Origin: Sphingobium lactosutens DS20
Lineage (GTDB): Bacteria; Pseudomonadota; Alphaproteobacteria; Sphingomonadales; Sphingomonadaceae
Length of the DNA: 64,000 nucleotides
NCBI RefSeq assembly: GCF_000445105.1
Contig: NZ_ATDP01000097.1
Coordinates: forward strand, 1-64,000
Reading direction: 5' to 3'
Shown here: piece by piece, positions 31,077 to 38,937 of the stretch
Numbering within the stretch: position 1 is the first letter of the stretch
How the letters are laid out: each line of letters starts with the position of its first letter
The notes under the pieces: generated by a model
Databases searched by the model: none
What the model saw: the letters and a program-made list of their open reading frames with translations, nothing else
Told to the model about the DNA's origin: nothing
Position numbers and translations under genes: made by a program

Positions 31077-32731
31077 AGACCTATGGCTTCCTCGCCCTCG
31101 ACCGCTCGCGCCGGGAATGGTGCCTGACTCAGCTCGAACCGCACGTCGCGATTGCGTTCAAGCGCCTGTTCCCGCGTGTGCCAGTAACCGCCACGGAAAT
31201 CCGCATGTCCGATGCGGACGACGTGCGCGCGGATCTCGACTGGTTTATGCACCGCTATCCCCTGGCGCACGATGAGCACGAAGCCATCGGTGAGGCGCTG
31301 GCGCGTATCGCAGCGACCATTGCAGAGCGCGACCGGATCCTGCTGCCCGACTGGTCACCGCCCGATATGGTTGCCTTTCGGCCGGGCTATGCGCCGTACC
31401 TCTATCAAAGCCAGGCGGCGCAGGTGGCGCTCCGCAATCCTGGCCTTTTGCTGGGCGACGACGTCGGCCTGGGCAAGACGATTTCCGCTATCGCCGCTTG
31501 TGCAATGGGCGCCCCCTTGCCGGCCGCCGTTGTTGTCCAGGCGCACTTGGCGCAGCAATGGGCGGATCGCATCGAAGAATTCACGACGCTTCGGACGCAT
31601 GTGATCAAAGGGACAACGCCCTACAGTCTGCCGCCCGCCGACATCTACATCTTCCGCTATTCGAACATCGCCGGCTGGGTGAACGTCATAGCGCAGAATA
31701 CCTTCAAGACTGTCATCTATGACGAGATGCAGGAGCTGCGGCACGGGCGGGGCACGAACAAAGGCAACGCCTGCTACACCGCTTCCCGCGCCGCACAACT
31801 GCGCCTCGGCCTAACCGCCACCCCGATCTATAATTATGGCGATGAAATCTGGAACGTCATGGATTTCATCCAGCCGGATCTGCTGGGCCGGCCGGACGAA
31901 TTTGCGCGTGAGTGGTGCAACGGGAAGATCGTGAAGAATCCCGATGGGCTCGGCTCCTATCTGCGCGACAAGGGCTTTTTCCTGCGCCGCGCAGAGGATG
32001 ATGAAACGGTGGCCCAAGCGATGCCGCCGCCGAACATCATCGACTGGGAAGTGGACTTCGACCAGTCGGCCGCCGATGACGAAGCGGCCCTGACCCGGAT
32101 GCTGGCGCAGACGGTGCTGACAGGCAATTTCGTGGAAGCCGGCCGCGCCGCGCGCGAGCTTGATCTCAAGATGCGCCAGATTACTGGCATCGCGAAGGCA
32201 CGATCGGTCGCAGCCTATGTCCGCCTGTTGCTGAAGGATGCGCCGCGCGTGCTGCTGACGGGCTGGCACCGCGAGGTCTATGCCATTTGGCAGCATGAGC
32301 TCGCCGAGTTTGCGCCCGTGCTCTACACCGGTTCCGAAACCGCCGTGGCCAAGGGCCGCAGCGTGGACGCCTTCACAACTGGCGATAGCCGGGTGATGAT
32401 GATCTCGCTGCGATCGGGCATCGGCCTTGATGGGCTCCAGCATCATTGTCAGGACGTCGTCTTCGGCGAACTCGATTGGTCGCCGCAGGTCCATTATCAG
32501 ATCATTGGCCGCCTCCGCCGCCCCGGGCAGCGTCATCAGGTGACTGCGCACTATCTCCACACCAATGGAGGCAGCGACCCGGTACTGCTCGAAACGCTGG
32601 GGATAAAGACTGACCAAAGCCGCGGCATCCTCCAGCCGGGGCAGGACGCGGCAGAGCGCTTTTGCGACGACAGCAGGATCAAGCGACTGGCTGCGCACAT
32701 CCTCGCAGAGACGGAGGCTCGGGCGGCATGA
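31073..32731 (+). CDS. SNF2-type DEAD/DEAH helicase
   Basis: 552 residues if read from the TTG at 31073-31075 (GGAAGG upstream); ATG 31205 is a shorter alternative. Walker A DVGLGKT is at about 130-136, the DExx motif DEMQ at 217-220, TATP at 248-251 and the arginine motif YQIIGRLRRPGQ at about 475-486, all intact. It is an SF2 translocase of the SNF2 type, with a phage-type N-terminal extension of about 100 residues. It overlaps a PD-(D/E)XK-like gene upstream and a small gene downstream (ATGA). The pair could process DNA in replication, recombination or anti-phage defence; the sequence does not say which. Confidence 0.85.
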   Translation: MKTYGFLALDRSRREWCLTQLEPHVAIAFKRLFPRVPVTATEIRMSDADDVRADLDWFMHRYPLAHDEHEAIGEALARIAATIAERDRILLPDWSPPDMVAFRPGYAPYLYQSQAAQVALRNPGLLLGDDVGLGKTISAIAACAMGAPLPAAVVVQAHLAQQWADRIEEFTTLRTHVIKGTTPYSLPPADIYIFRYSNIAGWVNVIAQNTFKTVIYDEMQELRHGRGTNKGNACYTASRAAQLRLGLTATPIYNYGDEIWNVMDFIQPDLLGRPDEFAREWCNGKIVKNPDGLGSYLRDKGFFLRRAEDDETVAQAMPPPNIIDWEVDFDQSAADDEAALTRMLAQTVLTGNFVEAGRAARELDLKMRQITGIAKARSVAAYVRLLLKDAPRVLLTGWHREVYAIWQHELAEFAPVLYTGSETAVAKGRSVDAFTTGDSRVMMISLRSGIGLDGLQHHCQDVVFGELDWSPQVHYQIIGRLRRPGQRHQVTAHYLHTNGGSDPVLLETLGIKTDQSRGILQPGQDAAERFCDDSRIKRLAAHILAETEARAA

Positions 32732-33147
32732 AGTTCGGCGGCGACCTCGACCCGACCGACCGCGTCACCATCGTGATGGGCAAATACGGCCCTGCGCACG
32801 CGATCAGGCAGAATGACGGCCGCTATGTCGTCTGCCCGCGCAAGGCCGCACTCTGCAAGCTGTGCGCGGAGCAGGGCGTGCCCCAGATCGAGCCCGACCC
32901 GTTCGACGTCGCCTGCGACGCGCTGCGCGCCCACTGGGGCCAGCGCTGGGCTGAAAGCCACCGCAACCCAGTCGAGGTCAAGGATGGCGAGGTCTGGCAG
33001 GGCAGGGGGCTACACATCGTTGCCCTGGCCGATGACGATCCGGCCGACCGCACCGTGTTGGTCAGCTTCGGCGACAATGACGTCGCCACCGCCGCGATCA
33101 GCGCGATTGTGCATGTCCATAACGAGATGATCGGGAGGCCGGATTGA
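32728..33147 (+). CDS. Hypothetical protein downstream of SNF2 helicase
   Basis: 139 residues from ATG 32728-32730, overlapping the helicase stop. A Cys-rich patch (CPRKAALCKLCAEQGV) suggests a zinc-binding element. The C-terminal half is acidic (ALADDDPADRTVLVSFGDND). No domain recognised. It is translationally coupled on both sides. Confidence 0.6.
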   Translation: MKFGGDLDPTDRVTIVMGKYGPAHAIRQNDGRYVVCPRKAALCKLCAEQGVPQIEPDPFDVACDALRAHWGQRWAESHRNPVEVKDGEVWQGRGLHIVALADDDPADRTVLVSFGDNDVATAAISAIVHVHNEMIGRPD

Positions 33148-33527
33148 TGATCGACCCGCTCGATCCGGCCGCGATCGGCGCCGCCGATGCCGCCGACCAT
33201 CTCTATCCTGGCGAGCATCAGGCGGCCGAGCGCGCTGCCTTCTGCGCTGGCGCCGGCCTGGGCACGGTTGCGATCGACATGGTCATCGCCTCCCTGTCGC
33301 CGGTCCAGACGAAGCTGCTCGCGCGCCTGCGCCGTCATCCCGGCTGCTGGACCTATCGCGTCCAGACGCGCGGCGTGGCGCTCCAGACCTGCATGGCGCT
33401 GGTGAAGCGCGGGATCATGATGGATGGCCCGCACCGGCCGTTCGAGCATGGCGGCAACGGCGTCGTGAACCTGACGCCCTTCGGCGTGGCGCTGCGGGAC
33501 ATCATCATCGGGAGGGCAAGCGCATGA
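33144..33527 (+). CDS. Possible winged-helix protein
   Basis: 127 residues. A segment from about 50 (LSPVQTKLLARLRRHPGCWT, then QTCMALVKRGIMM) has the helix-turn-helix spacing of small DNA-binding proteins, ending in a beta-like wing (GGNGVVNLTPFGVALRD). No specific family is recognised. The start overlaps the previous stop. Confidence 0.5.
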   Translation: MMIDPLDPAAIGAADAADHLYPGEHQAAERAAFCAGAGLGTVAIDMVIASLSPVQTKLLARLRRHPGCWTYRVQTRGVALQTCMALVKRGIMMDGPHRPFEHGGNGVVNLTPFGVALRDIIIGRASA

Positions 33528-33772
33528 CTTGGCCGAACCTGTCCGCGCCGCAGCGCAAGATGCTGCTCGACAGCGGGCCTGATGACCGCACCGGCCGAGA
33601 AGGGTTCGGTATCGAATTGCGCACTGGTGCTGATTACGCTGTTGCCAAGGCGCTGGAGCGGCGTGGCCTTGGTCACCGCGAAGGTCCGGGCGGGGCGCTG
33701 CCGGGCATGTATTGGAACAACGCTATGGGCCTTGCCGTGCGGGCTGCCGTGTTGACGGAGCCGGGCGAATGA
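33524..33772 (+). CDS. Small hypothetical phage protein
   Basis: 82 residues (MTWPNLSAPQRKMLLDSGPD at the start). A short helical segment (YAVAKALERRGLGHR) follows, without a known domain. The ATG overlaps the previous stop (ATGA). The function is unknown. Confidence 0.55.
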   Translation: MTWPNLSAPQRKMLLDSGPDDRTGREGFGIELRTGADYAVAKALERRGLGHREGPGGALPGMYWNNAMGLAVRAAVLTEPGE

Positions 33773-33796
33773 GCGCGATCATAATGGGGATTTTCA

Positions 33797-34417
33797 ATGG
33801 CTGATACCATCGAATCGCTGCGCGCAGAGCGCGATGATGCGGATCGCCGCGCGGGTGCGGCCGAGAGGGAAATGGAGAGCCTCAAAGCCTCGATCGCCGC
33901 CAGAAAGGCCTGGTTGGCAAAAGCGAAGCGTGACGCCGGGTTCAGCGACAACACATCGTTTGATCGGGTATGGGAGCAGGCCCTGCCTCTTTTGCTGGAT
34001 ACCCGCAATAACAAACAGCCGCCAGCCGTAGACGGGATGCCGGTTCTCGACAATGGGATCAATACCATCATTGACGGCGCATTAGAAGTCGTCCGCAAAC
34101 ACGACGGCGGGAGGCATGGGCTTATCCTCAACCTGAAACGCCTTCAGGATTGGCTCGATCTCTATATCGCCCGCGCGAAAGCGCCAGAAGGTCCCCAGGC
34201 TGCCTGGGACTGGCTGACCAGCCACACCACGTTGGAGCTAACCTATTATCGGCCGACTTATGCTGACGATGACGATCTTGACGAGGAGTGGCGCGTCCAT
34301 CGTCGCAGCGGATCAATTAATGATCGCGAATGGGATCTAGTTGGGAAGGGGCTCTCGCCACAGCTAGCTATTGAGGATGCCCGGCGCACCATAGAGCTAG
34401 AGAAGGACCAACGCTGA
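33797..34417 (+). CDS. Coiled-coil hypothetical protein, AT-rich region
   Basis: 206 residues with GGGGA eight bases before the ATG. Residues 1-50 form a charged coiled coil (TIESLRAERDDADRRAGAAE), then a helical middle (GINTIIDGALEVVRKHDGGR) and an acidic patch (YADDDDLDEEWR). The local DNA is clearly more AT-rich than the neighbours. No known domain. It is preceded by the only 24-base gap in the operon, and the AT content suggests a later insertion. Confidence 0.6.
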   Translation: MADTIESLRAERDDADRRAGAAEREMESLKASIAARKAWLAKAKRDAGFSDNTSFDRVWEQALPLLLDTRNNKQPPAVDGMPVLDNGINTIIDGALEVVRKHDGGRHGLILNLKRLQDWLDLYIARAKAPEGPQAAWDWLTSHTTLELTYYRPTYADDDDLDEEWRVHRRSGSINDREWDLVGKGLSPQLAIEDARRTIELEKDQR

Positions 34418-34659
34418 TGGGCGCGCATGAGCGCTGGCCGCGCATGATGAAGCGAGCAACGGCCTGCCAGTATGTCGAATTGTCGGCCGCAGAGCTGGAG
34501 CGCGAGATCGCTGCCGGCCGCCTGCCGCATCCGGTGATGCTGGGCAACGTCGTCCACTGGAGCCGTGCGGAGATCGACGCCTACCTTGAGCGCCTGACCG
34601 AAAACGAGGCTGCCGCCACCGACTGGCGCAGCGGAACGAAGCTGTATGCGAATGGCTAG
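34417..34659 (+). CDS. AlpA/excisionase-like DNA-binding protein
   Basis: 80 residues; start at 34417 shares a base with the upstream stop (TGATG), with ATG 34444 as alternative. The core MMKRATACQYVELSAAELER and the later LGNVVHWSRAEIDAYLERL is the MerR-like winged helix of AlpA/excisionase proteins. It lies directly before the integrase and overlaps it by 14 bases. It probably directs excision or regulates the integrase. Confidence 0.75.
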   Translation: MGAHERWPRMMKRATACQYVELSAAELEREIAAGRLPHPVMLGNVVHWSRAEIDAYLERLTENEAAATDWRSGTKLYANG

Positions 34660-35659
34660 GATCGTCAAATATGTGAAGCAGACGAAGGCCAAGGGTCACA
34701 AATATTATTATTTCGACACGGGCCAGACTGACGAAAAGGGCAAGAAGGTGTGGAAGCGCCTGCCTGATCCTGCCGACCGCACTTTTGGCGCCGTCTATGC
34801 CGCCCTGCTGGGCCACCGCACGCGACGGGCGAATGTCGTCGCGCAATTGACCCTGTCCGGCTTGGTCGACCTGTATCAGGCAAGCGACAAGTTCGCGAAA
34901 CTCGCAGCATCGACCCAGCGGCTCTATCGTCTCTACCAGGGTGAACTGGTCGACAAACTAGGCAACGCGCCAGCGCAGCTGGTCGAGCGCAAGGATATCG
35001 TCCTGTTGCTCGATCTGATGGCCGACCGGCCGGGCGCGGCGAACATGGTGCAACGGGCGGCTGGCGCGGCCTATGCATGGGGCCGCAAGCGCGGCCATGT
35101 GACCAATGATCCGCTTGTCGGGATCGAGGAAATGGAGACAGGCGAACACCAGCCATGGCCCGATGAGGCACTGGCGAAGGGGCTGGCAAGCGACGATGCG
35201 CTCGCACGGCTGTCCGTGCATTTGCTCTACTATACTGCCCAGAGAATCGGGGACGTAGCGGCGCTGACCTGGGGCAGCTTCGACGGTCATATGATTTCGC
35301 TGACCCAGGAAAAGACGGGCAAGTATCTCGACATTCCGGTGCACGATGCGCTGGCGAAGGAATTGGCGCAGCACCCGCGCGGCAATAGTGACGAACCGAT
35401 CATTCCCGGCAAGCCGTCGCCGGCAAAGGCCAACCGGATCCGCCTGGCCGTCCAGGCGGCGGTCGCGCCCACGAAGGTGGTGCCTCATGGCTTGCGAAAG
35501 AACGCCGTCAATGCTCTGCTCGAAAAGGGCTGCACCGCGGCGGAAACGGCAGCGATCAGCGGCCAGTCGCTGGCCATGGTTGAGTATTATGCTCGCCGCC
35601 GGTCGCAGAAGAAGCTCGGCCAGACTGCCATGCGGAAGTGGCAGCAGGACGAAACGTGA
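34646..35659 (+). CDS. int: Tyrosine-recombinase phage integrase
   Basis: 337 residues (or 335 from ATG 34652). An arm-binding/core-binding N-terminal half is followed by the catalytic half: Arg200 in AQRIGDVAALTW, Lys223 in TQEKTGK, His281 and Arg284 in VPHGLRKN, and the nucleophile Tyr at 315 (MVEYYARR). The position usually held by His or Trp (about 307) is Gln in GQSLA. The gene ends 72 bases before the first chromosomal gene. It inserts and excises the prophage. Confidence 0.92.
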   Translation: MRMARIVKYVKQTKAKGHKYYYFDTGQTDEKGKKVWKRLPDPADRTFGAVYAALLGHRTRRANVVAQLTLSGLVDLYQASDKFAKLAASTQRLYRLYQGELVDKLGNAPAQLVERKDIVLLLDLMADRPGAANMVQRAAGAAYAWGRKRGHVTNDPLVGIEEMETGEHQPWPDEALAKGLASDDALARLSVHLLYYTAQRIGDVAALTWGSFDGHMISLTQEKTGKYLDIPVHDALAKELAQHPRGNSDEPIIPGKPSPAKANRIRLAVQAAVAPTKVVPHGLRKNAVNALLEKGCTAAETAAISGQSLAMVEYYARRRSQKKLGQTAMRKWQQDET

Positions 35660-35730
35660 ACTATCAAACCCTTTCAAACCGCCCTATTTTTGCGCGCAGG
35701 GCTGTCATTGTGGCTTACCAAACCGTAACC
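35660..35730. other. Right prophage-chromosome junction with candidate att features
   Basis: Between the integrase stop and the first chromosomal gene there are three copies of CAAACC (35665, 35675, 35719), possible integrase arm sites. TTAC-CAAACC-GTAA at about 35716-35729 is a short inverted repeat with a 6-bp spacer, like a tyrosine-recombinase core. No tRNA is present. The crossover cannot be fixed without the other end. Confidence 0.35.
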
Positions 35731-36696
35731 ATGCGCGCGATGGATTCGCCGCTATTCCCCGCTTCCCAGCCGTTCGACCGGCGCGCCTGGCCGATGAACG
35801 GGCGGCTGGACTTCTGGCATGCGCGGGACGGCTGGCCGATCCGTCGCTATCGTTTGGGCGATGGTGCGCGCGGCCGACTGCTGGTCATCAATGGCCGTGG
35901 CGACATGATCGAGAAATATCTTGAATTGATCGACCATATGGCGCGGCGCGGCTGGGCCGTCACTGCGTTCGACTGGCGCGGGCAGGGCGGGTCGGGCCGG
36001 CTGACGGACGATCCGTTATGCGGGCATATTCCCGACTTTGCCGACTATATCACGGACTTGCGCGACCTTGCACGGGACTGGCGCGCGGATGGTGAGGGGC
36101 CGACCGCGATGCTGGGGCATTCGATGGGCGGGCATATGCTGCTGCGCGCGCTCAGCGAAGGCATGACGCAGCCCGACGGCGCCATTTTGACCGCGCCGAT
36201 GCTGGGGTTGCACACAGGGCCGATGCCGCGCTGGCTGGCGGTCGCCCTGACGCGCCTGATGCTGTGGCGCGGCTTGGGCGACAGGCGCGCCTGGACGCAA
36301 AAGGAGGAATCCGAACGCCAGCGCCGCATGCGCCAGAAGCGACTGACTCACGATCCCGAACGCTATGCCGACGAAATCTGGTGGCGCGACCATAGCCGGG
36401 ACATCGCCTTGGGACCGCCAAGCTGGTCTTGGGTCAACCAGGCGCTCGAATCGACGCGGGCCTTGGAACAGGGCGATGGACTGTCGCGCATCCGATGCCC
36501 CATGCTGATCCTGGCGGCGCAAACCGACCAGCTGGTGTCGACGGCTGCGATCCGCCGCTTCGCCGCCCGATTGCCCACCGCGCGCCTGCATGTCTATGGC
36601 CGCGAGGCGGCGCATGAAATTCTGCGGGAGCTGGACCCGGTGCGGCTTGATGCGTTCGCCCGGATCGAGGCGTTTCTGGACGAGACGGCACGTTGA
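35731..36696 (+). CDS. Alpha/beta hydrolase (lysophospholipase/monoacylglycerol lipase-like)
   Basis: 321 residues from the ATG at 35731; ATG 35740 is nearly as likely and no clear ribosome site is visible. The nucleophile elbow GHSMGGHMLLRAL, an Asp in AAQTDQLVS and a His in GREAAHEILRE make a full Ser-Asp-His triad of the Hydrolase_4 type. It probably hydrolyses lipid esters in the cytoplasm. It overlaps the next gene by four bases. The prophage sits directly upstream, so its native promoter may lie in the junction. Confidence 0.85.
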   Translation: MRAMDSPLFPASQPFDRRAWPMNGRLDFWHARDGWPIRRYRLGDGARGRLLVINGRGDMIEKYLELIDHMARRGWAVTAFDWRGQGGSGRLTDDPLCGHIPDFADYITDLRDLARDWRADGEGPTAMLGHSMGGHMLLRALSEGMTQPDGAILTAPMLGLHTGPMPRWLAVALTRLMLWRGLGDRRAWTQKEESERQRRMRQKRLTHDPERYADEIWWRDHSRDIALGPPSWSWVNQALESTRALEQGDGLSRIRCPMLILAAQTDQLVSTAAIRRFAARLPTARLHVYGREAAHEILRELDPVRLDAFARIEAFLDETAR

Positions 36697-37796
36697 AGAC
36701 CTATGATATCGTCATTGTCGGCGGCGGCATGGCGGGCGCAAGCCTGGGCGCGCATCTTGCGGCCGATGCCAGCGTCCTGATTGTGGAGATGGAGCCGCTG
36801 CCGGGCTATCATGCCACCGGTCGGTCCGTGGCGTTCTGGGAAGAAACCTATGGCGGCCCGGCGGTCCAGCCGTTGACCACCGCGTCCGGGCCGTTGCTGG
36901 CGTCTCCCGAATTCGATTTCCACGATCGCAGCTTCTTGTCGCCGCGGCGGACGCTGCATGTGGGACGCGCTGGCGACGAAGCGCTGCGCGATGCTTTTTT
37001 AAGTCGATTCGCTGGCAGGGTCGTGCTGGACCCCGTCGATCCGGCTCCATTGGTGCCGGGCCTGCGGCCGGACTGGACCATTGGCGTGATGGAGGCCAGT
37101 TGTCGCGACATCGACGTGGCCGCGCTGCATCAAGCCTATCTGCGCCGCTTTGCCGCAAACGGTGGCGACATATGGCTGAATGCGAGGTTTGGGTCGGCAC
37201 AACCCGATGCCGGCCGCTGGCGTATCCGGACGTCTCAGGGCGTCGTGCAGTGCGGGCTGCTGGTCAACGCGGCCGGGGCCTGGGCGGATGATGTCGCCAT
37301 CCACAGCGGCGTCGCACCCATCGGCATTGCGCCACTGCGCCGCACGGTCGTGCAATTGAGCGTGCCCGCCATGCCATCGGCCGACCTGCCGCTCATCATG
37401 GATTTGCGCGCGGGATTTTATTTCAAGCCGGAAGGGCCGGGCCGCGTCTGGCTGACCCCGCATGATGAAGCTCCCTCGCCGCCGTGCGACGCAGCGCCCG
37501 AGGAACTGGCAGTTGCGCAGGCGGTCGCCCGGTTCGAGGAAGTGGTGGACTGGCCGGTCGAACGAATCGAGCATCGCTGGGCGGGGCTGCGCAGCTTTGC
37601 GCCCGATCGCGCGCCGGTTTATGGCGCCGATCCCGCACAGCCGGGCTTTTTCTGGTTTGCCGGGCAGGGAGGTTTTGGCATCCAGACCGCACCGGCCGCC
37701 GCGCTTCTGGGACAGGCGCTGATTACGGGATCGCCATTGCCGCCTGCAATTGCCGGGCTGCCCGTCCACCTCTATCGGCCCGACCGTTTCCGCTGA
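36693..37796 (+). CDS. FAD-dependent oxidoreductase (DAO family)
   Basis: 367 residues from a TTG (TTGA overlap with the hydrolase stop). The N-terminal Rossmann motif VIVGGGMAGASLGAHL binds FAD. The C-terminal GFFWFAGQGGFGIQTAPAAA closes the FAD site as in D-amino acid dehydrogenases and glycine oxidase-like enzymes. The substrate cannot be told from sequence. It is co-transcribed with the hydrolase. Confidence 0.85.
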   Translation: MKTYDIVIVGGGMAGASLGAHLAADASVLIVEMEPLPGYHATGRSVAFWEETYGGPAVQPLTTASGPLLASPEFDFHDRSFLSPRRTLHVGRAGDEALRDAFLSRFAGRVVLDPVDPAPLVPGLRPDWTIGVMEASCRDIDVAALHQAYLRRFAANGGDIWLNARFGSAQPDAGRWRIRTSQGVVQCGLLVNAAGAWADDVAIHSGVAPIGIAPLRRTVVQLSVPAMPSADLPLIMDLRAGFYFKPEGPGRVWLTPHDEAPSPPCDAAPEELAVAQAVARFEEVVDWPVERIEHRWAGLRSFAPDRAPVYGADPAQPGFFWFAGQGGFGIQTAPAAALLGQALITGSPLPPAIAGLPVHLYRPDRFR

Positions 37797-38531
37797 TCAG
37801 CCCTTGTGTCGCGCGGTCAGCAGATAATTGATCGCCTTGTTCGCGGACAGGGCAAAGCCGCGCGCGGGATCGAAACTCAATCCGCTGCTGTCGATGACCT
37901 CCAGACCCACGTCGTCCAACAGCGCGGTCAGTTCGTCGGGGGTTAGGAATTTGCCCCAGTCATGTGTCCCTTTCGGTATCCCGCCAATGCTTTCGCCCAC
38001 GGTGATCATGGCGATGCGCGACAGCGGCGTCCGGTTGGGCGTGGACAGGATGAGCAGCCCGTCAGGCGAAACCTTGCTCGCCAGCGCGCGCACGAACGCG
38101 GCCGGATCGGCGACATGCTCGATAACCTCCATCGACGTCACCAGGTCGAAACCGCTGTCCGCCAGCTCTTCCACCGGCGTGGCGCGATAGTCGATGGTCA
38201 GCCCCTGCCTCTTGGCATGGCCTAGCGCCGCGGCAATATTTTCCGGCGCCGCATCCAGCCCTGTGACCGACGCGCCAAGCCGGGCAAGCGGCTCCGTCAG
38301 CAGCCCTGCGCCGCACCCGACATCCAGGGCTGATTTGCCTTCCAATGGGCGGAAGGCCTTTTCCTTCCCCGGCCAATGCTGGTCGATGGCAGCGCGAATA
38401 TAGCGCAGCCGCACGGGGTTGAGCTTGTGCAGCATCGCGCTCGATCCCTGCGGGTCCCACCAGTCGGCGGCCATCGCCCCGAAATGCGCCGCTTCCTTTG
38501 GATCGATCGTTTGAAAACCAGTTTCAGCCAT
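37797..38531 (-). CDS. ubiG: Ubiquinone biosynthesis O-methyltransferase UbiG
   Basis: 244 residues from ATG 38531 (38534 and 38585 are in-frame alternatives; the ribosome site is weak). SAM-binding motif LDVGCGAGLLTEPLARLG, then TSMEVIEHVADPAAFVRALA and a late HDWGKFLTPDEL are typical of UbiG. It performs both O-methylations in coenzyme Q synthesis. The stop abuts the stop of the convergent oxidoreductase. Confidence 0.92.
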   Translation of the reverse strand: MAETGFQTIDPKEAAHFGAMAADWWDPQGSSAMLHKLNPVRLRYIRAAIDQHWPGKEKAFRPLEGKSALDVGCGAGLLTEPLARLGASVTGLDAAPENIAAALGHAKRQGLTIDYRATPVEELADSGFDLVTSMEVIEHVADPAAFVRALASKVSPDGLLILSTPNRTPLSRIAMITVGESIGGIPKGTHDWGKFLTPDELTALLDDVGLEVIDSSGLSFDPARGFALSANKAINYLLTARHKG

Positions 38532-38593
38532 CATCACTCGCAGTCTCGAACGACCTGCTTTTAGCATCATGAGCGTGACCGACAATCCAATCG

Positions 38594-38779
38594 TCAGCCA
38601 TTATCTCTGCCTTTGTCCCGCGCATCCATTTCCTTGTAAAGGTCAGCGGTCGCCGCTTCCGTGCGCTCGACATCCCCAGGGTTGCGGCGTCGTTTGTTGC
38701 CGACAATCACGAAAATCAGCACCAGTCCGAGCATGATTGGGCCACCGACGATCGCGAGGCTCCATAAGCTTCCATCCAT
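38594..38779 (-). CDS. Small single-span membrane protein
   Basis: 61 residues from an ATG with a near-perfect site (AGAGGAGG) five bases upstream. One hydrophobic segment (LAIVGGPIMLGLVLIFVIVG) is followed by a cytoplasmic Arg-rich stretch and a charged helix (AATADLYKEMDARDKGRDNG). No family is recognised. It lies upstream of ubiG and divergent from lysC. Confidence 0.75.
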   Translation of the reverse strand: MDGSLWSLAIVGGPIMLGLVLIFVIVGNKRRRNPGDVERTEAATADLYKEMDARDKGRDNG

Positions 38780-38937
38780 CCTATCCTCCTCTATCTTATC
38801 AGGGAAAGATCGGCCGCCCGGCTTGTTCCATCCTGCCTCCGGATTGCTTGCCATATCCGCCGCGACTGCTAATAGAGGCGCCGTTTTGCCCCTTTGGGAC
38901 ATATTCTTTCACATTTACGGCAAGGTTCGGCACACAA

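Larger units (their letters stand above)
1..35730. mobile_element. HK97-like siphovirus prophage, left end outside window
   Basis: A complete order of temperate-phage modules is present: tail, head, packaging, replication, immunity, accessory genes and integrase. The integrase stops at 35659 and ordinary chromosomal genes start at about 35731, so the right junction lies in 35660-35730. The left junction is not in the window and the tail-fibre gene runs off position 1. No structural gene is visibly broken, so the element looks intact as far as it can be seen. No lysis genes are visible. Both attachment sites cannot be compared because only one end is present. Confidence 0.95.

Noticed and set aside
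35660-35730. tRNA gene as integration target
   Set aside because: No cloverleaf, anticodon arm or T-loop sequence could be found at the integrase end.
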